32,609 bases of DNA from the NCBI GenBank assembly GCA_003551305.1, contig PUMJ01000064.1, positions 1 to 32,609 of the forward strand, in the 5' to 3' direction. The notes under the pieces are model-generated. The model searched no databases. It worked only from the letters and a program-made list of their open reading frames with translations, and had not been told where the DNA came from. This stretch comes from Candidatus Brocadiaceae bacterium. Lineage in GTDB: Bacteria; Planctomycetota; Brocadiia; SM23-32. Below, one piece after another: positions 17,159-24,530 of the stretch (position 1 is the first letter of the stretch; every line of letters begins with the position of its first letter). A program made the translations under genes and the position numbers.

Positions 17159-18948
17159 ACATACTGCTCACCGTGATAGCGGTGAGCTTGATCATTGTGG
17201 TGCACGAGTTCGGTCACTTTCTGGGTGCCAGGCTCGTCGGCATGAGGGTGGAGGTCTTCTCCATCGGTTTCTGGAAGCGGCTGGTCGGTTTCAAGAAAGG
17301 CCACACCGACTACCGCATCTCTCTCGTCCCCCTGGGGGGATATCTGAAAGTCGCCGGCGAGTCGCCGGAAGAGGGCAAGGGCAAGCCCTACGAGTTCTGG
17401 TCGAAGTCCCCGGGCCAGCGGGCCATATTCATCGCCGGCGGGGTCCTGATGAACTTCGTCCTCGCGATAGTGCTGTTCATCGTGGCCTTTTCCATTGGCG
17501 TGCCCTTCACCGTTGCCGACGTGGGGGAGGTCGTCCGAGGTGAGCCGGCCTGGCACGCGGGGCTCGAGCCCCGCGACCGCATCGTAGAGGTGGACGGACG
17601 GCGGAACCCCGTCTTCAACGACGTGACCATGGCCATCGCGTTGGGCGGCAAGGAGGAGGTGGGGGTGCGCGTGCTGAGGGACGGGCAGGAACGTGACTTC
17701 ACCCTGCGCCCTGAGTATGCGCCGGATGTCGGGTTGCGCCTGGTGGGCATCGTGCCGGCCATCGAGCCGCTCGTCACCGGTTACGCAGAAGTGGGAGGCG
17801 AGGGGGGCCGTTCTCCGGCTCGTGAGGCCGGCATCGAACCGGGCGACCGCATACTGGCCATCAACGAGCGTCCCGTGCGGACCGCCCAGGAACTGGAAGC
17901 GGAACTGAGCCGCTACCCCCATGACGAGGTGGAACTGCTGGTGCGCCGCGGCAATGCTGAGATGACCTTTCGCGTGCTCACCGAGCCGCTGCCTCGCTAC
18001 GTCTTCGGCATCGTCACCACCACGACCAGGATAGAGGCGCTGCACCCGAGCGGCCCGGCCCGGCAGGCCGGCTTCCGGGTCGGCGACGTCATAGCAGAAG
18101 TCAATGGCCGGCCCGTGCAGAGCGTCATCGCCCTCGAACGCAACATCAAGGGCAACTGGGGCCCGGTCGAGTTCACGGTCCGGCGCGACGGGCAGACGGT
18201 CCGCCTCCGGCATGATGTGCCTGACGTGGTGGCCTTGAACCGGTTCACAGACAGCCTGGTGACCGAGAGCGGGACTGTGCTCACCTGGGTTGACGAGGGG
18301 GGACCCGCCTGGGAGGCGGGCCTGCGCCCCGGCGACCGCCTCGCGGCGGTGGGGGGCGAGCCGGTGGATAGCTGGAGCGACATCCTGCGCCAGACCCAGG
18401 CGGCGCGTGGCAGCCCCCTTGAGTTCCAGTGGGTGCGAGAGGGGGACATGTTGAGTCAGACGGTTGCGCCCGTGCGCAGCACCGACTCCTCCCGCGGGCA
18501 TCTGGGCATCGCCATGACCAGCCCGGTAACCGAGCCGAGGCGTTACGGGCCGGTCGGGGCCGTGGTGCGGGGCGTGGAGCACGTCTGGCATCGCCTGGCG
18601 GAGTTCGTGCTGACGGTGCGCGGCTTTGCTACACAGCAGGTCAGCCCGCGCCATATGGGCGGCATCGTGGCCATAGTTCACGTTGCCTACTGGGCCGCGG
18701 CGGAGGGTGCCGGCAAACTGCTCTACATCACCGCCGTCATCAGCGTTGCCATCGCCTTCTTGAATCTGCTGCCCATACCCGTGCTGGACGGTGGCCACCT
18801 GCTGTTCCTGGCCGTGGAGAAGATACGGGGGCGGCGCGTGGCCGAAAACATCATGATCGCGGCCCAGACGGTCGGCCTCGTGCTCCTGGGCGCGCTGGTC
18901 CTCTACGTGACGTGGAACGATATCCTGCGCTATTTCACCGGGTTCTGA
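17140..18948 (+). CDS. rseP: RseP-type site-2 intramembrane metalloprotease with four PDZ domains
   Basis: 602 residues against about 450 for E. coli RseP. The zinc site is HEFGH (residues 22-26) in the first membrane helix, completed by Asp550 in LLPIPVLDGGH near the C-terminus. Between the membrane parts I count four PDZ-like domains, each with the A-G-L/I/F-x-x-x-D-x-I/L core: about 125-200 (HAGLEPRDRIVEVDG), 215-290 (EAGIEPGDRILAINE), 296-370 (QAGFRVGDVIAEVNG) and 376-455 (EAGLRPGDRLAAVGG). E. coli has two and Bacillus RasP one. The protein cleaves membrane-bound anti-sigma factors or signal peptides within the membrane. GTG 17140 was chosen because AGGAGG precedes it at proper spacing and the family aligns from VFGVVVNIL. 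It is probably translationally coupled to dxr. Confidence 0.93.
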   Translation: MFGVVVNILLTVIAVSLIIVVHEFGHFLGARLVGMRVEVFSIGFWKRLVGFKKGHTDYRISLVPLGGYLKVAGESPEEGKGKPYEFWSKSPGQRAIFIAGGVLMNFVLAIVLFIVAFSIGVPFTVADVGEVVRGEPAWHAGLEPRDRIVEVDGRRNPVFNDVTMAIALGGKEEVGVRVLRDGQERDFTLRPEYAPDVGLRLVGIVPAIEPLVTGYAEVGGEGGRSPAREAGIEPGDRILAINERPVRTAQELEAELSRYPHDEVELLVRRGNAEMTFRVLTEPLPRYVFGIVTTTTRIEALHPSGPARQAGFRVGDVIAEVNGRPVQSVIALERNIKGNWGPVEFTVRRDGQTVRLRHDVPDVVALNRFTDSLVTESGTVLTWVDEGGPAWEAGLRPGDRLAAVGGEPVDSWSDILRQTQAARGSPLEFQWVREGDMLSQTVAPVRSTDSSRGHLGIAMTSPVTEPRRYGPVGAVVRGVEHVWHRLAEFVLTVRGFATQQVSPRHMGGIVAIVHVAYWAAAEGAGKLLYITAVISVAIAFLNLLPIPVLDGGHLLFLAVEKIRGRRVAENIMIAAQTVGLVLLGALVLYVTWNDILRYFTGF

Positions 18949-18954
18949 CCGCGG

Positions 18955-18973
18955 CCGGCCCCTGTGTGGCCGG
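18955..18973 (+). terminator. GC hairpin just after rseP
   Basis: CCGGCC, 7-base loop, GGCCGG, starting 7 bases after the rseP stop. It has no T-run, so it would be a weak or factor-assisted terminator at best. Confidence 0.3.
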
Positions 18974-19051
18974 AGCGACAAGAACCGGCGGCAAAGGGCG
19001 TGTGACCCGTTACCTGGGGCCGGCCCGGCGCGACCCGGGCGAGACTCCTTT

Positions 19052-20122
19052 TCAGGCCCCGCCCGTGATCTCCTTGAGCCGGCCGAAAAACGCCCTCTTG
19101 ATGGGGGTGTTGATGCCCCAGTTGACCGGGAGGGTCTGGTAGCCGCTCAGTTCCTCCCAGCGGTTCTCCCGGCCTTGCTCCTTCCAGTTCATCCGGTCCT
19201 GATACTCGCTGCCGTAGCCCTGGCAGTAGAAGCCCCAGGAGCAGTATTCCTCGACCGCCGCCTCCAGGTTCTCGACGAACACGCTGTCCTCGTTGACTAC
19301 GATGGGGCGCGGGTGCTCCCGGTACTGGTCCGTGGCCTTCAACGTCCGCAACTTGTCCCTGAGCTGTTCCGGCGTGCAGCCGTTGCCGTGGGGCATTGAG
19401 AAGTCCTCCGTGGCCAGCCACCTGTCGCGCGGGAGGGAGGCACCCCCGCCGCTGCTGGAGCCGGCCGGCAGACGGCGACCGTCCAGAGTGGTCTCCTGCA
19501 CGATGCGGATGAACTCGTGGATGCGGTCCGGCTGCATGCACGGGATGTCGGACCACAGCCCGGGGTGCGACTCGTTGGCCACATCCACCAGGATGTTGCG
19601 GTGTCCGGTGCGCAGCAGCCATTCGGTGACGCGTCGCGTGACGTCGCGCAGCACCTCCTCATCCTCGATGCGGGCGGCCTGCTTCCAGTAGAAGTAGTTG
19701 ACGATGAGCACCATGCCGCAGTCGTCGGCCGCCCTCAGAACGCGCGCCAGGCGTTCGAAGTAGGGCTCGCGGAAGGAGCCGTCCGGCCGGTAGGCGGAGT
19801 TGACGTAGTTGTCGTAGACCTCGGGGATGAAGACGGCGCCCCCGCCCTGGAGGCCGACGGTGACGGCCCGCAGCCCGTGCTCGCGGTACTCGGGCAGGTG
19901 GGCGCAGAACTCGTCCGTGTTGCGGTCGGGGTCCCACTCGCCTGTGTCCGGGTAGGACCACAGTGTCCGCGTGTCCGGACAGCAGTCGTCGAAAACGGCC
20001 TGTATCATCCGCGAGTTCAGCAGCAGCCCCTCGACGGGGTGCCCGTTCCACTCGCGTCCTTCGTAGGTCGGTCTGCCGTTGACGAGCCACTTCGTGCCGT
20101 CGAGCGCTATCTCCGTAGCCAT
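19052..20122 (-). CDS. Clan GH-A TIM-barrel glycosidase-like protein
   Basis: 356 residues with no signal peptide. It has the fold signature of cellulase-like clan GH-A enzymes: an early conserved stretch WNGHPVEGLLLNSRMIQAVFDD, then YPDTGEWDPDRNTDEF, LRAVTVGLQGG, an Asn-Glu acid/base at Asn183-Glu184 (LVDVANESHPG) and a nucleophile candidate Glu278 (PIVVNEDS). I recognise this type from planctomycete-like and Hydrogenedentes genomes, where it is annotated only as hypothetical or cellulase family; no substrate is known to me. AGACGAGGA precedes ATG 20122 at good spacing. It is transcribed divergently from the aldo/keto reductase across a 215-base gap with a promoter on each side. Confidence 0.7.
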   Translation of the reverse strand: MATEIALDGTKWLVNGRPTYEGREWNGHPVEGLLLNSRMIQAVFDDCCPDTRTLWSYPDTGEWDPDRNTDEFCAHLPEYREHGLRAVTVGLQGGGAVFIPEVYDNYVNSAYRPDGSFREPYFERLARVLRAADDCGMVLIVNYFYWKQAARIEDEEVLRDVTRRVTEWLLRTGHRNILVDVANESHPGLWSDIPCMQPDRIHEFIRIVQETTLDGRRLPAGSSSGGGASLPRDRWLATEDFSMPHGNGCTPEQLRDKLRTLKATDQYREHPRPIVVNEDSVFVENLEAAVEEYCSWGFYCQGYGSEYQDRMNWKEQGRENRWEELSGYQTLPVNWGINTPIKRAFFGRLKEITGGA

Positions 20123-20157
20123 TCCTCGTCTCCCCGGGCGGCGGCAAGAACGCGCGC

Positions 20158-20185
20158 ATTATACGCGAGGGCGGTACGCGCACAA
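20158..20185 (-). promoter_or_regulatory. Promoter of the GH-A glycosidase-like gene
   Basis: Minus strand: TTGTGC (20185-20180), 16-base spacer, TATAAT (20163-20158, perfect). Predicted start is near 20151, with a leader of about 30 bases. Confidence 0.55.
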
Positions 20186-20264
20186 ATCGTCCCTGCCCTT
20201 GAGAGCATGATCTGCCCATCGGGGGGTGCCCCCGCAATGCCCGCTCACGGCCGGGCGCCGCGTT

Positions 20265-20293
20265 TTGTCGCCCGGGGCCGCAGGTTGTAGAAT
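20265..20293 (+). promoter_or_regulatory. Promoter of the aldo/keto reductase gene
   Basis: TTGTCG (20265-20270), 17-base spacer, TAGAAT (20288-20293). Predicted start is near 20300, with a leader of about 38 bases containing GGGGGAGGA. Confidence 0.5.
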
Positions 20294-20337
20294 CCCCGCG
20301 GAACCAATCGCGACCAGACGAGAAGGGGGAGGACACC

Positions 20338-21306
20338 ATGGAGTACGTGAACCTGGGCAGCAGCGGACTGAAGGTCTCGAGGGTCTGCATGGGCACGATG
20401 ACCTTCGGAGACCAGGCGAACGAGAGGCAGTCCGGGCGCATGGTCGAGATGTGCCTGGACGCGGGCGTCAACTTCTTCGACACCGCCAACATCTACAACG
20501 CCGGCCGCTCCGAGGAGATACTCGGCCGCGCCCTGAAGGGCCGCCGGGACGAGGTCGTGCTGGCCACGAAGGTGCGCGGGCGCACGGGCCCCGGGCCGAA
20601 CGACGTGGGCCTTTCCCGCCGCCACATACTCGGTGCGGCCGATGACAGCCTCCGGCGTCTGGGCACGGACCACGTTGACCTGTATCAACTCCACCAGCCG
20701 GACTACGGGACACCCATCGAGGAGACGATGGGGGCCATGGACACGCTGGTGAGGCAGGGGAAGGTGCGCTACGTGGGGGTCTCCAACTACGCCGCCTGGC
20801 AGATATGCGAGGCCCTCGGCGTCTGCGAGCGGCGGAACCTGGCGCCCATCGTCTGCGTGCAGCCCATGTATAACCTGATAGCGCGCGGCGTCGAGCAGGA
20901 GTTGCTGCCGTTCTGCCGCGAGTTCCGGCTCGGCGTCATCCCCTACAACCCGCTGGCGGGGGGCCTGTTGACCGGCAAGCATACGAAGAATCGGCCGCCG
21001 CAGCAGGGCACGCGCTTCGACCTGAAAGAGACTTACCGGGAGCGCTACTGGCACCCGCGCCTGTTCGACGCGGCCGAGCGGCTGTGCGGGCTCGCCGAGC
21101 AGGCCGGGCTGACGCCCGTGCAACTGGCCCTGCGGTGGCTGCTGGCCCGGCCGGAGGTGACCGGCATCATCCTGGGAGCCAGCGGGCCGGACCAATTGGA
21201 GGAGAACCTGGCCGCCTGCCAGGGCGCGCGGCCGTCCGGTGTCGAAGAAGCCTGCGATGAGGTCTGGGAGGAGCTGCGCGGCCCGATTCCGCAGCACAAC
21301 CGCTGA
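20338..21306 (+). CDS. Aldo/keto reductase
   Basis: 322 residues, full-length (beta/alpha)8 AKR. The catalytic tetrad is intact: Asp48 and Tyr53 (FFDTANIYNAG), Lys78 (ATKVRG) and His119 (YQLHQPD). The NADP-binding end has PYNPLAGGLLTGK and the C-terminal GIILGASGPDQLEENL. It reduces carbonyls or oxidises sugar hydroxyls with NADPH. The sequence is of the YajO/MocA-like type, whose members act on various sugars and aldehydes, so the substrate cannot be named. GGGGGAGGA precedes ATG 20338. Its divergent partner is a glycosidase, which hints at a sugar substrate, but that is only context. Downstream, 132 bases separate its stop from that of the converging PurO-type gene; I see no clear terminator there. 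Confidence 0.9.
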   Translation: MEYVNLGSSGLKVSRVCMGTMTFGDQANERQSGRMVEMCLDAGVNFFDTANIYNAGRSEEILGRALKGRRDEVVLATKVRGRTGPGPNDVGLSRRHILGAADDSLRRLGTDHVDLYQLHQPDYGTPIEETMGAMDTLVRQGKVRYVGVSNYAAWQICEALGVCERRNLAPIVCVQPMYNLIARGVEQELLPFCREFRLGVIPYNPLAGGLLTGKHTKNRPPQQGTRFDLKETYRERYWHPRLFDAAERLCGLAEQAGLTPVQLALRWLLARPEVTGIILGASGPDQLEENLAACQGARPSGVEEACDEVWEELRGPIPQHNR

Positions 21307-21438
21307 CCGCGGGGTCTGGCAGGACTCTCTGAACACGGAGGACGGCGGAGGCATGCTAACCACCACGGGCCCGACGGAACGGCAGGCCGTCCACGCGCGT
21401 CCGTGTGCCTACGCGTTGGGCCCATAGTCATGTCGGCG

Positions 21439-22164
21439 TCAGCCGTGTCTATTGACGATGCGCAGGTCGGTCTCGCCGCTCTCGGCGTCTATGAACTTGA
21501 CCAGCAGCGAGACCTTGTTGTCCTCGTTCAGCGCTTGCCAGTAGAGGTCCAGCACTTCGTCAATGTCGTCGCGCAGCTCGACCATTTTGGGTTCGCCCTC
21601 GAAGGCGGGCAGCGGGTGGCCGTCGCCCGCGTATGTCGTCACACAGTGGCCGACGCCGGGGATGGCCGTCTCGTAGGCGAAGAACTGGCGGGTGCAGTGG
21701 CCGGCGTGGTTGGCAATGGCCTTCAGGATGCCCAGCTTGTAGGCGTGAACCGGGTCGTCCAGGTCCAACACGCCCGCGATGCGGGGGGTGAAGTTGGGCG
21801 CGTCGGGCTCGAAGGTCCGTGTGGAGAGCGCCTCCTCGAAACCGCTGTCGCTTCGCATGGCGTCGAACAGGGTGTCGGTCTGGTCCCCGTTGGAGACGAT
21901 GTGGCAGCGGGAAAACGAGCGGATGCAGTTATAGATTATCAGGGACGGGTCCTCGACCTTCGACTCGTCGAAGGGGGCGGTGCGCACGAGGTCGTCCTCG
22001 GCTGCGAAAACGCGGTTGCGGCTGTTGGCGCTGCGGCCCATAATCCAGTAGACCTGCGCGAAGCGCCGTGCGTCCGGCGACATGCCGATTACGATGCCGC
22101 GGCCGGGGTAGGGGTTGCGCGCCAGGGCCTCCATGTTGCCCGCGACGACGGATGAGATGTCCAT
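21439..22164 (-). CDS. purO: PurO-type IMP cyclohydrolase (PF07826)
   Basis: 241 residues. It resembles the IMP cyclohydrolase family first known from archaeal PurO, which closes FAICAR to IMP in the last step of purine synthesis. Signature segments: NPYPGRGIVIG (17-27), QVYWIMGRSANSRNRVF, VEDPSLIIYN, HIVSNGDQTDT, DAPNFTPRI and LNEDNKVSLLVKFID. Most bacteria use the C- or N-terminal domain of PurH for this step; a free PurO-type enzyme occurs in a minority. The frame is open further upstream, but ATG 22164 is preceded by AGGAAGGA and starts the recognisable family sequence (MDISSVV). It follows two methyltransferase genes on the same strand but has its own TATAAT promoter. Confidence 0.85.
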   Translation of the reverse strand: MDISSVVAGNMEALARNPYPGRGIVIGMSPDARRFAQVYWIMGRSANSRNRVFAAEDDLVRTAPFDESKVEDPSLIIYNCIRSFSRCHIVSNGDQTDTLFDAMRSDSGFEEALSTRTFEPDAPNFTPRIAGVLDLDDPVHAYKLGILKAIANHAGHCTRQFFAYETAIPGVGHCVTTYAGDGHPLPAFEGEPKMVELRDDIDEVLDLYWQALNEDNKVSLLVKFIDAESGETDLRIVNRHG

Positions 22165-22168
22165 GATG

Positions 22169-22191
22169 TGGTCCTTCCTGTTGTGCGAGGT
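22169..22191 (-). repeat. 23-base motif shared with 3099-3121
   Basis: Second copy of the motif described at 3099-3121, on the minus strand here. It covers the ribosome binding site of the PurO-type gene (GGAAGGA) and upstream leader sequence. Two differences in 23 bases. Confidence 0.35.
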
Positions 22192-22227
22192 AGAAGCGGC
22201 GCAGGCGGGGGCATCCCACGCCGGGCG

Positions 22228-22256
22228 ATTATAGGGCAACGCCGGCAGCGCGGAAA
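22228..22256 (-). promoter_or_regulatory. Promoter of the PurO-type gene
   Basis: Minus strand: TTTCCG (22256-22251, poor -35), 17-base spacer, TATAAT (22233-22228, perfect). Predicted start is near 22221, with a leader of about 57 bases. Confidence 0.5.
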
Positions 22257-22280
22257 GCGGAACGGGCGGTCGGCTGCTCC

Positions 22281-23066
22281 TCATGGGGGCTTGTGGGCGA
22301 GGAAGATCATGCGGTCGCCGCTGGTCTCGTTCTGCAGGGAGAGATCGTAGCTGGGATAGGCGGCGACGCGGCCGAAGCCGGCCGACGCCAGGTGCATGAG
22401 CACCTCGTCAACGGTCATCACTTTCAGCGCCTCGTCGCTGCGGAACCCGTAGCTGCGGCTGTCCTCGGTGACGGTCGCCTCGATCTCGACGTGGTAGATG
22501 CCGGCGAAATCCTCCATCCAGTGGTGCGCCCGGTACTCGAGGCAAACGCCTCCCTGCCGTCGGACCTCGCCGTAGTCCTCCTCGAGCCGGTACCACTGGG
22601 CCAGCAGGTTCCAGTTGTCCAGCACCAGCAGCCCGCCCGGCCGCAGGGCCCGGTGCAGGCGGCCGAGCACGTCCCTGACGGCCGCCGCCCGGTGGACGTA
22701 GCAGAGGACCGAGTTCATCGCCAGGACGGTGTCGAAGTCGTCCTCGGCCCGGATGTCCCGCATGTCCCGCTCCCCGAGTTCGGCGCGCAGGCCGGCCTGC
22801 CGGAGCTTGCGGCGGCATTCGGCCAGCATGGCGGAGCTGCAGTCCACGCCCCGCACGCCGTAGCCGCGCCGCACCAGCGGCAGCAGGTGATAGCCTGTGC
22901 CGCACCCGACGTCCAGCACGTCGCGCACCGGGCAGCGGCACGCATCCTCCAGCGCCCGCAGCAGGAAGTCGAGTTCGGAGCCCTGTGCTTCCGCGTCCGG
23001 GTGGCCGTAGACCAGCAGGTCATAGACCCGGGCCACTTCGCCGCTGTAGGAGCTATCTTCGGCCAT
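22281..23066 (-). CDS. Class I SAM-dependent methyltransferase
   Basis: 261 residues. Rossmann-fold methyltransferase with the SAM-binding motif I VLDVGCGTGYHLLPL (about 50-64), an acidic residue at the end of strand 2 (GVDCSSAML), motif DFDTVLAMNSVLCYV (motif IV/post II) and ALRPGGLLVLDNWN (motif VI region). The N-terminal Tyr-rich opening (VARVYDLLVYGHPD) is typical of small-molecule methyltransferases. The substrate is not predictable. GGAGGA sits just before ATG 23066. It begins 18 bases after the METTL25-like gene, so the two are probably co-transcribed. Confidence 0.85.
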   Translation of the reverse strand: MAEDSSYSGEVARVYDLLVYGHPDAEAQGSELDFLLRALEDACRCPVRDVLDVGCGTGYHLLPLVRRGYGVRGVDCSSAMLAECRRKLRQAGLRAELGERDMRDIRAEDDFDTVLAMNSVLCYVHRAAAVRDVLGRLHRALRPGGLLVLDNWNLLAQWYRLEEDYGEVRRQGGVCLEYRAHHWMEDFAGIYHVEIEATVTEDSRSYGFRSDEALKVMTVDEVLMHLASAGFGRVAAYPSYDLSLQNETSGDRMIFLAHKPP

Positions 23067-23084
23067 GCGTCCTCCGGGCGGCGA

Positions 23085-24290
23085 TCACTCGCGGACGAGC
23101 CGTTGGAACGGTTCGCCCAGCAGTTGCTCGATGGCGGGGGTGACCTTCCAGAACTGTTTCAGTTCGCGGTATTCGCGCACGAAGCTCGGGTGGCCAGGCT
23201 CGGGCCCGGCCTCGGCGCGTATCATCAGGTTCTTGGCCGTCGCCTCGGGGTCCACGAACTCGATGACGTCAGTGCTGTAGCCCATGATGCGCAGGGCCAG
23301 CGCGCGGAAGCAATCCGTAAGAAGGTCCGCCAGCCGCTGGCGCAGGATGCCGTGCCGCAGCAGGGGCCTGAACAGCCGCGCCTCGATCCTGTCGTGCAGC
23401 TCATGCTGGCAGCAGGGGGCGGCCAGGATGACCCGGCTGCTCCACCGGACGCCCCGGGCGATGGCCTCGTCGGTGGCCGTGTCGCAGGCATGCAGGCTGA
23501 GGACCACCTCCGGCGGTTCCTCGGGCCGGAAGTCACGGATGCTGGAGACGCGGAACTCGAGGTGATCCCAGCCAAGTTCGTCTCTGAGCCCGCGCACGTC
23601 CTCGATCAGGTCTTCGTTGACGTCTATGCCGACCACGCGGGTGGGGATGGAGCGGATGTCGTTCAGGTAATGGTAGGCGGCGAAGGTGAGGTAGGCCTTG
23701 CCGCAGCCGCAGTCGGCCAGGCGCACGATGCCTCCGGGCCGGTCGGCGTCCGCCACGGTGTGGCCGACTATGTCGAGGAACTCGTTGATCTGGCGGAACT
23801 TGCCCTGCATGGAGGCGCGGACTTCCCCCTCCGGGGTCATCACGCCGAGCGCCTGGAGGAAGCGGTCCGGCCGGCCGGCGGCCAGGGGGCGCTCCTTGCG
23901 CCGGTCGTGGGCTGTCTCCGGCGCCCGGTCGGGGCGGGACGGCTTGCCCTCCGTCACGTGCGGACGGCCCTTGCGCGAGAGCCTCACGTGCAGATCGCGC
24001 GTGGAGGTCTGCACGTGGATCTGGCGGTAGGTCCCCGACATCAGGCCGCGCAGGCGCTCCAGGGCCTCCTCGGGGTCGCAGTTCTTGTGGAGGGCTTGCT
24101 TCTCACCGAAGTAGGAGAACTGGAGGCGGCGCCGTCCTTTGACCACCACGGGGCGGACGCTGATTTTGCGCCACTTCGCCCCGCCCCGGGGCCGGCTGAG
24201 GGTGACCTGGTGGAAGGTGTCCCTGTCGCGGACGGCCTCCAGCACGACGTCACGGTAGTCCTGTTCGCTGCTGTTCTGTTCGTTGCTCAT
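23085..24290 (-). CDS. METTL25-like / Methyltransf_32 SAM methyltransferase
   Basis: 401 residues. An N-terminal basic domain of about 150 residues (TLSRPRGGAKWRKISVRPV, QFSYFGEKQALHKN, TYRQIHVQTSTRDLHVRLSRKG) precedes a methyltransferase domain with motif I LADCGCGKAYLTFAAYHYL, an acidic strand-2 end (VVGIDVNEDLIED), VVLSLHACDTATDEAI and the paired-Cys motif ILAAPCCQHEL. This is the pattern of the Methyltransf_32 family, which includes eukaryotic METTL25. The basic N-terminus suggests a nucleic-acid substrate, probably RNA, but that is inference. I chose ATG 24290 (MSNEQNSS); the frame continues far upstream but runs antisense to the topoisomerase gene and is not real. No ribosome binding site is visible; a palindrome lies 3 bases upstream of the start. 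Confidence 0.7.
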   Translation of the reverse strand: MSNEQNSSEQDYRDVVLEAVRDRDTFHQVTLSRPRGGAKWRKISVRPVVVKGRRRLQFSYFGEKQALHKNCDPEEALERLRGLMSGTYRQIHVQTSTRDLHVRLSRKGRPHVTEGKPSRPDRAPETAHDRRKERPLAAGRPDRFLQALGVMTPEGEVRASMQGKFRQINEFLDIVGHTVADADRPGGIVRLADCGCGKAYLTFAAYHYLNDIRSIPTRVVGIDVNEDLIEDVRGLRDELGWDHLEFRVSSIRDFRPEEPPEVVLSLHACDTATDEAIARGVRWSSRVILAAPCCQHELHDRIEARLFRPLLRHGILRQRLADLLTDCFRALALRIMGYSTDVIEFVDPEATAKNLMIRAEAGPEPGHPSFVREYRELKQFWKVTPAIEQLLGEPFQRLVRE

Positions 24291-24293
24291 GGA

Positions 24294-24306
24294 GATTACG
24301 GTAATC
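24294..24306. promoter_or_regulatory. Operator-like palindrome at the METTL25-like start
   Basis: GATTAC-G-GTAATC, a perfect inverted repeat with arms of 6 bases, 3 bases upstream of ATG 24290. A further GATTAC half-site lies at 24399-24404. On the minus strand TTGCAT (24326-24321) and TACCGT (24303-24298) with 17-base spacing could form a weak promoter whose -10 lies inside the palindrome. Confidence 0.45.
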
Positions 24307-24334
24307 GAGCGGTGCTGCGAATGCAATGCAGAGG

Positions 24335-24387
24335 GGATGCCCCACCCGCGGCTGCCGAGGGCAGCGGGGCACAGCAGGGGGGCATCC
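24335..24387. repeat. Large imperfect inverted repeat in the divergent gap
   Basis: Outer arms GGATGCCCC (24335-24343) and GGGGCATCC (24379-24387) pair over 9 bases. Inside, GCTGCC-GAG-GGCAGC (24351-24365) forms a second stem. It could be a bidirectional terminator, an attenuator in the mRNA, or a protein-binding structure. No T-run follows on either strand. Confidence 0.4.
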
Positions 24388-24460
24388 GCCAGACCGGGGA
24401 TTACTCCGGGCGTCTTTCCCGGCGTCGCGGGTCGGCTCGCCTTCGTCTTCAACTCTAAGC

Positions 24461-24490
24461 TTGATTTTCGGCCCCCGTCCGGCCTATGCT
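24461..24490 (+). promoter_or_regulatory. Sigma-70-type promoter of the topoisomerase VI A gene
   Basis: TTGATT (24461-24466), 18-base spacer, TATGCT (24485-24490). Predicted start is near 24497, with a leader of about 34 bases containing GGAGAGA. It has the same -35 hexamer as the ispG promoter. Confidence 0.55.
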
Positions 24491-24530
24491 GACGGACAGG
24501 ATCCAGACCCCTGAGCCGGAGAGACACCCC

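Noticed and set aside
16888-18981. Long minus-strand open frame antisense to rseP.
   Set aside because: No domain or start signal; rseP is unambiguous on the other strand.
21307-21438. Two GGGCCC palindromes and a GACGG/CCGTC stem between the aldo/keto reductase and the PurO-type gene as a bidirectional terminator.
   Set aside because: The stems are short, the pairing is not clean and there is no T-run on either strand.
22293-24458. Long plus-strand open frame antisense to the two methyltransferase genes.
   Set aside because: Composition-driven antisense frame; both methyltransferases on the minus strand have clear motifs.
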